From Gorsachius magnificus (taxonomy: Eukaryota > Chordata > Aves > Pelecaniformes > Ardeidae): 64,000 nucleotides of DNA. The position numbers and the translations under genes were made by a program. Shown one piece after another: positions 13,134 through 26,555 of the stretch. The DNA lies in assembly GCA_034008185.1 (NCBI GenBank), contig CM067086.1, positions 15,599,507-15,663,506 on the forward strand. The letters run 5' to 3'. The first letter of the stretch is position 1. Each line of letters opens with the position of its first letter. The notes under the pieces were generated by a model. That model was not told where the DNA came from and did no database searches. It was given only the letters and a program-made list of their open reading frames with translations.

Positions 13134-14457
13134 GGCAGGGTGCTCAGACGTTGCCGACCGCTCTGAGCTGGGGCTTCTCCCTGCTGAAGAGGGCAGCTTC
13201 TCCAGTGGCACGAAGCAGTGAGATGATGTATTAAATGACTTGAAACAGAGCGACTTTGATGTCACCCTGCAAGCACTTACATCCCACTGAAATTGGGGAA
13301 GGGAAGGGAGGCTGGGAGGCAACGTAATCTCTGTTCCACAATCAGTAATGCTGGGTCTGAGCTCTGCCATCGTACCTGCTAATACAGGCTTCCTCCAAGT
13401 CAGCCGGGTTTCTCATTCATTCCCCAGAGCATAAAACAGGGGAGTGGGTGCTGACTACAGGAGGGGCCACAGTTCCTCCTGCAGTTCTGCTCCAAACTTC
13501 AAACTAGCCTCGTTCATATTGGCTAAATGCTTTGCATCTTGCTGCAGTGCTTTGGTTTGGGGTTTTGATCGAGCTTTGATCTAGTGCTAGGTATGCTAAA
13601 ATGGGATTTACTGATTTGTTGAACAGTGACTTCAGAAGAGGATTAGTGTTTCAGTAAGATCTGCTAATAATGAGTAGTGAGAGATGGAGCAACGGGTTTA
13701 GTATGTATCTTTGTACTTCTGTAAACATAAGGGTGTCCCATTTGAATTAAAGTGCTTTCTGTATAAAGCAGGTAATGGCAAGTGGTCATGATATTTTTTT
13801 AAACAGTGTTATTTAGCTGTCCTGTGTTCTTAGTGAGTTGAACCCTTGAGGAGAAATCCATTAAGAAGTTAGTTACTCTACCGTCCCATCAGAAAGCCAT
13901 GAGATTTGCGCTTATGCGTGTATGTGAAAGGCAATTTCACAGAGGTGACAGCTAAGAAATAATTTTAATTCAGACTTATTTCAGAAATAAAGTGGGTAAG
14001 GAGATACAGTAAATGCATTGGTTTCTTCAGGAGGCAAACTGGTGGGCCATGGGTTCTTGGTGTAGAGGAGAGACAGTGCTCTAGAAAGGTGTCCACGGTT
14101 TGCGAGAGCTGGTCCCATGTGCATGTCAGAAATGCCTTTGAAATTAATAGTTAGCACAGTTACTACACGAGTAGAAGGACACGTATCTTCAAGGAGATCT
14201 GGTCCTTCTACTGTTTCTTGGATGATGCTGTGTTGGTATGTATCACAGTTCAGTGGTGTGGCTATTTTTAATTGTAGTATTTGATCTATATTAATTGCTG
14301 CAGACTGTCATAATTGGTGGAACGGAATTGTTAAAGTTTGTTTGCAGACCTCTGGACTGCTAGGTATATGCTGACACTGCTTCCAGTTAGCGAGCTGCAC
14401 GGCTTGGAGCATGGATTCCCCGAGGATGGAGCATATGGGTCAGGGAACAGGGAAGGG

Positions 14458-14640
14458 GACTCCCAGCTCTGGCACTGTCTCACTGTACAAGGAGCAGCAA
14501 GTAACCGGTTTGTTTGCCTTAATTTCCTTCATCTGCAAAGTGAGGCTTGTAATATTTATATGCTTTCCTCGCTGCTTGCCATTTGGACAGTAGTTTCAGC
14601 ACGTGAAGCGCTGTGAAAGTGCCAAGCATTACTGTTAACT
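14458..14640 (+). mobile_element. MIR-like SINE remnant
   Basis: The segment follows the order of the MIR core-SINE consensus. A CCCAGCTCTGGCACTGTCTC-like block comes first, then a TTCCTTCATCTGCAAAGTGAG block (the familiar 'cctcatctgtaaaatgggg' region) and finally GTGAAGCGCTGTGAAAGTGC (the 'taaagcgcttagaacagtgc' region). Divergence is high, as expected for an element that predates birds. The identification rests on recalled consensus and block order. Confidence 0.65.
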
Positions 14641-16732
14641 TATTTTTAGCAAGATGATCCAGCAAGGTACTGAGCAGATGCAGGCTTACTTTCATGAATG
14701 ATTTCAAAGGAGCCCGTGGGACTGTTTGCCTGCTTGAAGTTTGTGTACTTGCTTAAACACTTGGCTGGATCGTGGCACTGGAAAGCTAAGTAGGTGTCTA
14801 TTTTTTGCAGGATAAGAAGGGGCGTATTTGAGATACTGTTGAAGTGGAATAGATAGCTGTGTTACTTGAAGTGGGAGCTGATAACGTGTGATTTCGGGAC
14901 ACTTGAAGCCTTCTTCTCCAAAAAGAGGAAGGTTAATAAAAACTCTGCGCTGAGTTTACTTCCTGAAATTTCTGTTTGGGATGGTAAATGCATCACTCGT
15001 TAATGAGTAGTTTATTAAGAAAGATTAAAAGAATGCAGACGGGCTTTAGTCTGTACTGCAGTACAATGGAGTCAGGGAAAACCATCTGAAATTGTTTGCT
15101 GGAAATGCTGTGCTCTCTTGCCGCTACCCGAACCCAGCAATGGGTTGGCAAATGCGCTGTTACTGTAGAAACCCTTCCCCAGACTAAGTCTGTACCCAAA
15201 CTACTTCTCCCAAGGAAGGGACGAGTTGTCAAAGGCCTGGGCAATCCCAGCCCTCCTCTCCCCCACCAAACTCCGAGTCCAGCCCATTTGTTTTCCATGG
15301 AGCTGTTAGGATGTTGCTTATTTTTTCCAATATACCCACCTTGGCCCTGAGGATCTGTGGGGAAGATACTTATACTTGAAAGGAATTTAGACCTTCATTT
15401 GAACTTGAGGGTGGGCCACACATAAGCACCTGCAGGAAGCAATGCACCTTTGTACCTTAGAAAATAATCCTAATATTCATTCTGACCTACTAATAACCAC
15501 CTCCTGCTCTGTATTTAAAATCAGACTAAAAGTGGAAGATTCAGTCGTCGATGAAAGGCCACTTCCCAGGTATTTGAGAAGAGAGTCCTGCAGTCCAGGC
15601 AGTGAAAACCGACACTACTTCGTACCTTCTATCAAAAGCGGTGTTGAAATGTAGGGCCTGTTATTGTATATTTATTCAGGCATCAATCACAATCAAGCCT
15701 CCTGCTAGTTCATCTGTAAGGGCATTGTAATCCTATTTTTATCAGTTCCTTCCTGTACATCAGGCAGTTAAAATAGCATGAGTAGGGGTCAGAAATATCT
15801 TAATGGGTTCGGTTCCCAGAGATATCAGTGACCAGAGGAAGAGTTTTGCCGAAATTTCTTCCTGAGCTGATAAGGTAGATAAACAGGGGCAAGGTGCAGA
15901 GTGAGGGCACGCTGTGGGAAGTGGAGCATTGGATGGCACTGTAAAGGAGCAGAAAGATTAGGTAGACAGTATTACTCATGGAAAGACCTCGGGAGCAGAT
16001 GGAAAATAATTGTTACCGTTTGCCAAGTTACCCGTTTGTAAAAGAAAGTGTTTTAATTTTTTTCAGGGTGGGCCAGTTTAAGTGATGTTTTTATAATTAC
16101 TCTTGTTTTTGCTTTCCTACTTAAAAATCTGTGAGTGATTATTTATTTGAAGAAAGCTGATGGGCAACGTTTCATTCTTGTTAACTTTGGACGGCATGCT
16201 ACTTTCATTTAAATAACAGCATAGCTTAATATACATTAGAGTCATTACATTTTTATTTTACATTTTTACACTTTATATTTTTGGCCCACACATGTTAAAT
16301 TTTTCTTGTTATAAAGTGATGAATTATTTTTTTTAAACCCTCTTTGTCATTAATGCAAGCTGTCTTTGGATGCAAATGAGAATTATTTTCTGATTGAACA
16401 CAGCAAATGGTTTAAAATTTTTTAAAATTTAAATTTTTTTCTCTTACTGGAATAAAACTACCGTAGAACTTCTAAATACATAAAGAAAAAGTAAGTTCAT
16501 TACAGCAAATTCTATCTTCAAGACCAGGTATTACCTTTGTCTCAGTTTTTAAACTGAGCTATTGCTCCTGCTCAAGCGAGTCTTTCAGGATTGCAGAGAT
16601 AAAGGACCTAGCCTTTCGTACGTAGTTTTTAGTCACACATTGCAGGTGGCACCTTTGCTCTTCCGATTCCAAGTCTGTTTTATTTTATTTTTTCATCTTA
16701 ATTAAACATTAATACGAACTACTTACATGAGC

Positions 16733-16754
16733 TAAAATAAAAAAAAAAAAAAAA
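16733..16754. repeat. A-rich homopolymer tract
   Basis: This is a nearly uninterrupted adenine run in AT-rich intronic DNA. No retroposed element was recognised immediately upstream that would make it a SINE or processed-gene tail. Confidence 0.8.
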
Positions 16755-19700
16755 TCTTTTCCAAAAGCAGGGACTAATCCTGTAAAAAAAATCTTTCTCA
16801 GCAAACTGTGGTTCTCAGAGCTTATTTAGGGACTTCTGCCAGTTCAGTGCCTTGACTTTTAACTTTATGAGCAATTAAACATTGCTTACTTTTTAGGATA
16901 TTAGCGATTTTAATATATTATTGTAAGTGTAGACTTCATATGGGGAGTTACAGATTGAGGGTAAATGTTAAAAATAATTAGCTGTCCAAACCAGTAATAA
17001 TGTACCCAATATAAACTAGAATTCATTATGTAAAACCCCAAAATAAAAAAATCCATGTTAATTAAATCAGAAATACAAGTTTGTCTCCCCACCACCATCT
17101 CTTGTTGTGAAACTTAATAATTTCTGCTGCAAGTCTGTGATAAGCTTGGGGAAGAGAACAGAGAAGCCACACACGCCAAGCTACTTCTCCACTTAGTAGA
17201 GTTGTTTCCCCCCTCTTCCCCCCCCACTGTTGTGCTAGGGGTAGCAGCTGCGTATGACACTGGGGTTCATGTTCAGTTACACAGTGTGAAAAATTTTGCT
17301 AAAAACGTGCTGTAGTTTTTGAATGGCATTCCACTGTGGTTTTGTTTTAATTTTAGTTGTTAATTATTCTAATTGTGTATTCCAAAATATCCTTTCCCGT
17401 GGAAACTTATTTAAAATAAATTGCACAAGAAAGCAACCAATCAGTAAAGTCAGAAATAGTTTTGGAGACTGAGTGCCTTTTGCAAGCAATAAAAGAGCGC
17501 AGACCTCAGCATTCTGCCATGGTCAATAGTGAAAACTAGCAACAAATAGTAAGAGGCAATCCCACTCATTGCAAACTAAAGCTGCACACATGGTAGACTG
17601 CACTTCAGTATTTCTGTACTTTGGGAGTTGTGTGATGCTTTCTGGAACACACCTGACGCAAATGGAGGTGAACTTGGTGAATTTGTGCCCAGCTGCAACT
17701 TTGGGAAAGCTGAAGTGCTCTTCACAAAGTCTGCAGGAGCCCGTGGGGATAGGTGGTGCTTTTGCTGATGGGTTCAATCCATCAGGGCTGTAGCAAGGAA
17801 GCCCAGCAGGTAAGGCTTCCCCAGGGGTGTCTCGCAGGTTTTCTTGTTTGCCTCTCTTGTTTTCCAAAAAGGAAGTCCCTTGTGTTTTTCAGCCTACCTG
17901 TCGAAAGCACTGGCCTTTCATATGGAAGCGTCATGCTGAATTGTGCATTAAAAATCTTAGATAATCATAGTTTTGTAGCAGCTGACCTTACAGCACTAAA
18001 TCTTACTGTTCAAGGAATAAGCTGTAGTTCAAGAAGAAATTCTGAACAGTTACAATAATCTAGGTTTTTCTTTTGTTGGTGTTCTTAACTATCCTTTCAA
18101 GAAATATGAATCATTTCTGGAGGCATGGTACATAAGTTAATACAGAAGTTGGTCTGACTTTTTTTTTTTTTTCTCTCTCTTTAAATGGCGAGGAGGTAAA
18201 TATTGGTGTGAGCAAAAGATGTTATTCTAGTTGGAATAAATAGTGGGGGCGGAAGGGGTTGTGATTTCATATCACAGCTTTCATGCAATACTTCTAATTA
18301 TATTGGACTTCCCCCTCACCCCACTCTGATGGTAATATTTCAGGTGAATTCGTTTTACTCCAGCAAAAGCTGACAAGAAAAGGCAAACTTGGTAAAGGTA
18401 TAGAAACCGCTCGTTTTTCTATTCTGTTCCAGAAAAAAGGTTTTTTTCATTAGCGTGGTGATTCTTTTAAACAGCTGCCCTCAAGGTAGCCGAGCAGCAC
18501 AGGGAGCTCCCCAGGCTCTGAACGGAAAATCCATCTCCTGCTGCTGCTCTGTGGCTCCCGGTCAGCTACACTGCACTTGGAACTGCTCAAGATCGGAAAT
18601 TTGCTGTTAAAACTTGAAGTAAAGAAGGTTACAGACTGCGGTTTCTATGCTTTATTTCTTAAATATGCGATGAGCCTGCTGAAAGTAAGCGGGGGAGTCC
18701 GTCGTGCAAATTTCAGTGTGAAAAAATTCATTTGCTGTAAGCGGCTGCCCTGAATGCCCATCAGTAATGGCGTGTGTTTGTGGAAGCATGGTCTTGCTTC
18801 TCTTCCTGCTTTGTCACTGTGTTTTCACCATTCATATCTACTCTTTTACATTTTATTTGATGAGGATTTTATACAGGTAACCAGTAAAATGCATTTACTC
18901 CTTCGTATAAATATTTTCTAGCTCTAAAGAAGGTGGTGCTCTGTAAACAAGGTATGATCCAGAGCTCACTTCATCTTTCCATTGACTTCAGCACGTGTTT
19001 GCTCTGGTCCTTCTGATTCCACCTTGATGGATTTCCAACATTTTAGTATCATTGTAATTAATTCAATATGTTTTGCAATAACTCCGCAGTAAATGTCTTG
19101 CCAATAGTCACCTGGAATGAAATCTCGATACAATTTAAATCAATGGACAAACTTCTCATTTCAGTAGGAGATGAAGTTTCAGTCCCTATAAATGGCTGTC
19201 AGATCGGGGATGAAAAGACAGAGGACCATTGTTCCCCGAAGACAGACAGGGACTCGCTTTGTTTTGATGTATTTTGCAGCCAAGCAGAAGTTACTGTATA
19301 AACCTTGCATTGTATGCCTGATATTCTCCAGCTAAAATAAGACATTGTGCTTGTGGAGGCTTTGGTAAACATATGTTTAAAGGTTAAATGGTAGATTATA
19401 AAACACAGAAAATGGCAAATGATGTTTACCTATGTGTATACATAGCTCTGGTAAGACAGCAGACTGACCCGGGTGGCTTTGGACAAGGAAATTGATTGCG
19501 GTGGCCATGCAATATTGATACAGCAAAAAGAAGTGTGTCTGGATTTTAACAGGACTGGACTAACAGGTTGCAGTGATTTTCAATCTGCTAGTGCCAAAGG
19601 AGGCTTTTTTGGCTATGAGGTAGCATCTGATTTTGGTACCATGTTATAAAATGTGGCATTTAACTATAAATAAATCTACTGCAGTCATTGTAATGAACTA

Positions 19701-20393
19701 TCAAATAATTATCTCTGATAGTTACCCTATGTGAACTGGTTTTCATAATTTAATATCTTTAAATATGCTAAAAAGTGTATCTGTTGCCATGAATAGTGCA
19801 AGCAGAAGGCCCTGATAATTATGTCACTTTCTCTTTGGGAAGAATAGAATTACCATCTAAAATATTTATAGCAAATCTCTCAGTGACCATATAATGTATC
19901 GAGTCCAGTTTGAAATCACCACTTCCTATAGCTTGAGTTTAACAGAAGTTAAAATATCTTTGCATAACACGAGTAGAAGTTAAAAGTGTTATTAGTCTCT
20001 ATTTTATCATGAAGTTCTGTTGTCAAGGATAAAATTCCCAAGTGTACCAAACAGAGAGGGGGAGAAGGGGGGGAAAAAGGCGAGTGAAAAAGAGGCACCA
20101 GATTTCCAAAGAAACAAAGAATAAAGAAAAATGTCTGAGTAGTATAGTTCGAGATAGGAATGTAGGAAAGTCGAGAGGAAAACGAAGATAACCACAAGTT
20201 TTGATGCTGAGCTAGCAAAATTGGCATAGTTCAACTGAGAATCTGTTTGTTTTCAAAATCCATGTGGAAAGCACGCAGTCATAAAAGCGTCTTCAGCATC
20301 TGCAGAAAGGCTGCATTGGTTCTTTGGAAAACTCACTAGATGCATTTTTAGGCCCTGGATAACTTTCTGCCTGTGGTCCTCTGAGTCTCATCC

Positions 20394-20442
20394 AAAGCTT
20401 ATTGAAGCCAATAGGATTTTTCCACTGATCTCAGTAGGCTTT
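20394..20442. repeat. Dispersed palindromic repeat, copy A
   Basis: The left arm AAAGCTTATTGAAGCCAATA and the right arm, whose reverse complement begins AAAGCCTACTGAGATCAGTG, are imperfect inverted copies of each other. A TTGATCCTGAAG segment follows about 10 bp downstream. The same layout and core recur at 50341-50405, which suggests an old interspersed family rather than a local accident. I cannot name the family with certainty. Confidence 0.55.
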
Positions 20443-22348
20443 AAATTATGTGCTTGATCCTGAAGTTCTTAGACAACAGATGAGAAAAATTTAAATACCG
20501 TACTTGGACTTCTGCCTGATTAAGGACTGCAGATTTACATTATGAAATATAGCATACAGGCTCAACCATATCTCCCATCTTGATGTCAGCTTTGGCATCT
20601 AAATAGCTTAGAAAAATATATTGAAGTCTCAAGGCCTGTAAGAATTGGAAAATGGCTTTTGCTTTATGTCTGCAGAGAGTCCTTTGCTGCAGCTATAGTA
20701 TGAAAAATTGTGTGGGTGCCGTGTTTTCCACAGTGTACACATTCTCCAATATTTCAGTGTATTATTTTAAGAACTTCCATACGTTGAGCAGGTATCAGTT
20801 CAATATGCAGATAAAAATAAAAGATTAGGGTTAAAAGCCAGCTCCCTCTGAAATCAGTAGCATTGGCTCCTCAGTTCTGTAAAGCTAGGATTTCACTTTA
20901 AATGCTAGTTCAGAAGACACAAGCCTTCCCAATAACAGGCATGGCCAATATAGTTTCATACTAGAGGATGAAATAGAGGACCCTTATAATTCCAACTGCT
21001 TTTCAGCTGTACTGTTACTTGTTGGAGCCGTAAACGTAACTGTTTGAAACAGTATGTGAAATTCTTCCAAATTTCTTAAAAACTATTAAAACTTTGTCTA
21101 ATTCTAATTCTAAGAAAATTGTTTTCAATGTTTTTTTTTAATTCAAATTTAAATTTTATTTGTGATGCAGTCCAATATTATCACGCTTCAGAAAGGCAGA
21201 TGGGAGGGCTAAGGGAAAGAAAGCATCTAATCCACACACCACCTTGATAATAACCTTATTTATAATGTGAGCTGAAAACAGAGAGCTTTTTAAGTTAAAT
21301 TGTGTGGACCTGAAAGCATCAATGCTGAATATTTTATGTGAAGCTTGTCAAGGGCCCTTACTAAAATAGCTTAAAAGCAGTATCACAGTTGCCTTCTTAT
21401 GAGCATTGCACACTTTCGAAGCAGAAACATGCTGAAGGATTTTCAATATTGCGAGAAGTTGGTATATATAATTTTTTTAGGTGTCAGATTTTATATGCTG
21501 TATATATACGTGCAGGATCATGTGAACCACCTTTCCCAGACTTTTTTGCAGAACTTTATTTTATATAATGCATGATGGTCTTTAAGGTGTAGTAACCTTT
21601 TGTTGGTGGTTTTGGAGGTTGGAGGTTTGATGAGGTTTTTCATATGTCAAAGCTGAGAGTTGAAGCTAAGCAAGAGTTCCTCAGCTCCCTTTTTAGCTAA
21701 AGGGAATAGAAAGCAGCACCTGCAATCCATCCCAGCTGCTTTAAACATCAGCCTGTGGACACTTTGAATTACCCTTTGCCAGGGCTTGTCTCTCTCCATT
21801 GCCTATAAAGGAGCCCAGCAAACTAGCTTGTACCAAACATTTGACTTTTGAATGGCTAAATTTAGCTGACAAGGACTCTAGTATTAATAGACTTGCATTC
21901 ACTGTACCTAATAATAACAGGTCCTATTTGTTCCTGATGCACTGTAAGAAATAAAGCTGCAGCAGGGCTAGGCTTACTGCAGTGAGGATATCGTGACAGT
22001 GATTTAGACACTGAAAAATGTTAAGCATTGTGGAAAACTCATTCCTGGTGACAGCCAGCAATAGTTTGTATTTTAAACACTTTGCTAATTCATCTATCTG
22101 AATACAAGTTGCAGTTAAGCAATTAGACATTGGAACAGAAAGTTAAATACTGCTCTCCCTTTTAAAAATCCGTATTTACAGGCAGACATTGAACTACTCA
22201 ACATTTGATAAACAAGTTTGAAAAGGTCTTGTATGTTTTGATATGGAAGTGTGTCAAACTACTTTAACATGCTAAGTCATGCTCATTTTCTATATGCTTT
22301 TTTTACTTGATTATAACTGCATAACATGTAATATCGCATATCTTGTCC

Positions 22349-22420
22349 ATATATATATATGAAAAACTATATATGTAATACATTGTGCGCAATATGTATG
22401 TGCGCATGCATGCATGCATA
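22349..22420. repeat. AT and GCAT alternating microsatellite cluster
   Basis: An (AT)n block, a second short AT block and a TGCGCATGCATGCATGCATA block follow one another. All of it is alternating purine-pyrimidine sequence, prone to cruciform or left-handed structure. It is a simple repeat in the intron. Confidence 0.8.
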
Positions 22421-23208
22421 GACTTACTGGCCTTGCCTGTAGGGGGATGGTGAGACTATTCCTCTAGGTTTTTTGTTTGGTTTTTAAAGCGTATTTAATT
22501 CATGTCTCCTGAATGAGGAGGAAGTTTTCTGAGGAAGCGTGTTTTAACCACTGGAGTATTGAATAAACTGAAGTCACCATCTCTACAGCCTTCTGCTTCC
22601 CTTCCCCCTTCTTTCTCCCAGCTGTAGCAAAGGAACTGTAAGCTAAGGAAACTGCTTGGGCGGTGGGTCTCCTGGGGGCAGGTAATCTCGCATCTCTGGA
22701 AGGAGAAGGTTTCAGATGTATCCCACTATTGAGCTCTGAAAATATATCCCCAAAATACGGTATATCTCACTCGTATCATCTCAGTCATAGAGGATTCTGA
22801 TAATTGGAGGGCCTCAGTTATGTACTGCTAAAGAAAATAGTTGTATAGATTTACATCTTCAGGGGAATCTAGCCAAAATGTGGTGCAGAACCCTATTTTT
22901 ACCCTACCTCTACTACTCAAAAGTTTGTTTCCTAATGCTCATAAGAGAGACCGTGATGACCTCTGGGGTTTTTTTTACACAGAAGGTATTGTGATAGTCA
23001 AAATGATTTCTTCGAGGATAAAGGCTGAATAACAGCTTGTATCAGCAAATGGATGGCAGCAGGGCCTTATAAAGAGGCTAGGATGTGAAGTTTTAAAGTG
23101 GATGTTGCTAATAGAAATGCACCTTTTCATATCTTCTGTGCTCTCGGAAGCAAAGCAATATCAAAGAGCAGAACAGCGAGAGATGACTTATTGAAAAATA
23201 AATCATGG

Positions 23209-23250
23209 GTGAAATTTTGAACATTGACTTCAATGAGACTAGCGTTTCAC
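23209..23250. repeat. Dispersed palindromic repeat, partial copy B
   Basis: The segment starts with GTGAAA and ends with its complement TTTCAC. In its centre is ACATTGACTTCAATGAGACT, which contains the palindrome ATTGACTTCAAT (with one mismatch pair). The core resembles the arms of the copies at 20394 and 50341. Confidence 0.45.
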
Positions 23251-24004
23251 ATGCATTGATAACGGGTGCTGGATGATTCTAGCTGGAGGTTGCCGCATAC
23301 AAATGCTTACTGCTCCTTTTTTAGCATTGCTCAGAAAGAGGCATTGCTGTGAGTGGCAAGTCTTCCTGTCTCACTGAGGTGAGGTGAACAGGAGCGTTAC
23401 TCAGACCGAGCAGTTACTCAGATGGAAGAGAGAGAGTAAGCAATATTTTTGTGTTAATTGGTAATATAAACCCGTCTATTTTTCTTCCAGTGGTTGCCAG
23501 CTCTATGACATGAGTAAGCCTATATAAAGAAGTTGCCTTTTAAAGGCAGAATATTATTATTTCATTACAGCAAGAGATTTAGAAAGGAGAAACCCAAGTT
23601 CAGAGTTTGATCTTGAAGTTGTCCTTAGAACAATTCATCGTAGTTAATAGAAATGCTCACATCGGTAAGGGTGATGATAGATGTTACCACGGTCTTCTCC
23701 CTGCTGTCACGGAAAGGAAGCCTTTGCAGATTCTGAAATCCCAGTGAACAGGAGGCATCGTCTTGTACACATAAGTTTTCTGAAGGATGTTTTCTTTATT
23801 TATTTTTTCATTGATACCATGCAAGCCTCAGTCTATTAATACACATAAAATACCTCTTACAGCCACATGACTCCAGCTTCTGTATTACAGGGTGTTTATT
23901 GCTGTCAGTTTGTCATTAACCTTAGTGTAGTAAAGTAACGTGAGTAACCTATGGTAGTAAAGTAAAAAAAGATGTGGTCTTTAGTGGTGTTTTTTAATAA
24001 TGTC

Positions 24005-24026
24005 TGTATGTATGTACATACATACA
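24005..24026. repeat. 22-bp perfect palindrome in a TGTA/CATA microsatellite
   Basis: TGTATGTATGTACATACATA is self-complementary around a central GTAC. It is a tetranucleotide microsatellite whose repeat direction inverts at its midpoint. Confidence 0.85.
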
Positions 24027-25465
24027 TACCAGGTTTTCTTAACGACTGCTGTGTATTTCAGCCTGCATGAAGTCACACTGCAGAGCTTACCTCTGTTACC
24101 ATTAATACCTGGGAGTGGACCAGGATCCAGGGGCAAAAGTAAATTTTCACATTTGCCAGGCATGGTTCATTGGAGAAACCAGCTCTGTTGCTTTCTCGTG
24201 CCTTTGCTCATCTGTCATTGCAGCAATACATAGTGACATTTCAAACCGCTAGCATGGAAATAAGATAAAAAGTGCTTGGGACAACTGGGAAATTTCATTT
24301 AGACAGAATGTCAGACCCCAGTCTCCAGTGAAAATACTGTAGGTTTACCATGTCCAGCTTTGCGATATCATTTGATGTGAAATTAAATCAGAGGCCAGCC
24401 ATGAACAGGAAAGCAGTTGAGCCTGTTCAGTTTTAGTTTGTCGTACAAATCTGGTACTCCTCGTCCCTGTTCCTTGCAAGAGTAAGTTACAATGGCTAAC
24501 CATTTATAAAGGTGTTTTGAAAGCATGCTTCCTACAGAAATGTCTTTTAATTCCTTGCATTACCTTGAAGTTTGGAAAGTTTGTTAAAGTCTCTAAAAAC
24601 CTTGTTCTGGCCCTCATTGTTCTTGTGGATTGAGTTCATGCTGGCTAACAGTTATTTTGCACAGTAACTTAACGCTGATATTTCAGGACAAATAGGCACC
24701 AGCATGGCTCCTGAATGGGTGAGTTACATGTATTCATAAGCCATTCCATTCATTTCTCTGACATAGAAAAAAGGGTAGGGCTGCTTTCATCCTGCTGCCA
24801 ACCCTTTTATCTCTAAAGAATCAAATTTCAGGAAACCTTTCTGCAGAGGTCAAAATTTCAAAGGGATCCTGTAGTATTTTAAAAATTTAGCATCTTAATT
24901 CTCATAATTTTAAGGGGACTGTTTCTTTTCTCACTGAGAAGACAAAACAAAGCAGCCCCCCCCAAAACAAAACAGAAAGTGATGAAAAAAACCTAAAGCA
25001 AACCAGAGGTTTGGAGATGTGGGGGTTAGTAAAAATGTGTTTAGCGTTACTTCACTTCCTACTATTCAGGACAGCGCATTGTTAAAACTGATGCAGTGTT
25101 TATACACATTGTGGTTATGGCTATAGTCGGGGCTATTGTTGAAGGATGTTGTACAGACATTTATCATAGTATGTCAGTAAACTCATTGTAAAAATGTCCT
25201 AGTAGTTAAATGAGGCTTAGATTTAATGAGCCTGTAAGAAAGGACCATTTTTTTATCATACTGTAAATAAGGTTCCTATAGCAATGTCATTGGGATTAAC
25301 GTGCAGATTTTATTTTGTTTCAAAATAAGAGCAGTATCTCTGTGAAGTTAGGCAAGCAATTTAAAGAATACACTTTTACAAAGCTTTTCAAGAAATAGTT
25401 GCTTGGTCATACTTTGACTACACAATGATAGAAAATGGAAGTGTGACATAAAACCCTTCAAACCT

Positions 25466-25481
25466 CCCCCCCCCACCCCCC
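25466..25481. repeat. C-rich tract
   Basis: Nine cytosines, one adenine and six cytosines follow one another. It is low-complexity intronic sequence that is G-rich on the minus strand. Confidence 0.85.
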
Positions 25482-26434
25482 AATAAACTAATAGTACAAT
25501 CTAGGTAGTAAAATCCTAACACTGATAAAATACTGTGTTAATAAATTGCCAATGGCAGAAAACCCTCTTCAATACTTTTTAAAACGATACTCACTTAACA
25601 GAGTTTCAAATTTTTGTGCTACTTCATATGCTAATGGTGAACTGACTTTAATAAATGTTTTTAACACTGCTGCCACTGAGAAATGTAAAAATGAGGCTCT
25701 TAACCATTAAGATTTTATCTACCAACATTTATTTTTCTTGTAGCTGTGAAAAAAGCCATCTAAAGCTCCAAAAGGTAGTCATTTGGACCACATTTTAGCT
25801 TTCTGCATTTATTTTCAATCTGACATAATTCTGTGAAGTATAGGGGGTGTGCCTTATGTTGTTTAAATTAAAAAAGTAGGAAATTGTAAGGGGCAATGAA
25901 TACAATTTTAACCATTCAAAAGGACATTGTCAACAACAGCAGATTAGGAAGGGAAGAATGTCTTAATTATTCTTCTTATATGTCTTTTTACAGTAGGGGT
26001 GCCTTGTTATCTTTAAAGCTGTAGTTTGGTGGTAAAGCTTTGAGTTTTGCCATCAGAGAGGCAGTTCCTGCCCTGCATAACCAGTCCTGAGCCCAGTGTT
26101 GCTGTTCTCCAGTCCCTTATTTGTGCTCTTGAAGGTTGCAATCCTGTAAAACCAAATAATTGAAAAGATCTTCCAGTTTTTTTTTTTAAACACGGGTGAT
26201 GCCAGTGACTCGATCTCAGCCTCACCAGTACCACCAGAAGGGAGCGGTGCCTGTGGCATGGAGGAGCAGGGAAGGCTCAGGAGCGAGGCAAGAGGTTTTC
26301 CAAGTGGTTTTGCTGCCAAAGAAAATAACATACATTTTAGTGCTCAGCGATCTAACCTCCGGTCAAGATGGGTAACAGTTAAACATCTTACTGCAAGTCT
26401 CTCAGGTCTTTGTAGGCGGAATTGTGCCAGTCCA

Positions 26435-26555
26435 CCCGTGAGGGCCAGCTGTCCGCAGCGCAGAGGACAGGACTGCCCGGGCTCCGGCCGTTCCGACAGC
26501 CCGCCGCGATCCCCGGGACAGAGTGCGGCTGCCTGGGAGGCTGACGCACCTGAGT
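26435..26555. promoter_or_regulatory. Isolated CpG-rich patch in intron
   Basis: About 14 CpG dinucleotides fall within roughly 120-135 bp, including CCCGGG and GCCGCGATCCC. The sequence on either side is CpG-poor and AT-rich. It is smaller than a conventional CpG island. No conserved core promoter element or downstream coding exon with a clean donor was recognised, so a regulatory role is inferred from base composition only. Confidence 0.3.

Larger units (their letters stand above)
12011..14457. other. Intronic sequence, no gene recognised
   Basis: No coding segment or recognisable repeat was found here apart from low-complexity patches: a C-rich tract at 12232-12249, an alternating TA/TG tract at 12493-12518 and a short near-palindrome at 13109-13133. 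Confidence 0.5.
14641..26434. other. Intronic sequence, no gene recognised
   Basis: This is a long non-coding stretch, strongly AT-rich around 16050-17100. I saw no coding exon, RNA gene or recent transposon. It contains two members of a dispersed palindromic repeat (20394-20442 and 23209-23250), microsatellites near 22349 and 24005, and several repeat-free, unusually non-degenerate blocks that might be conserved non-coding elements. Confidence 0.5.
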
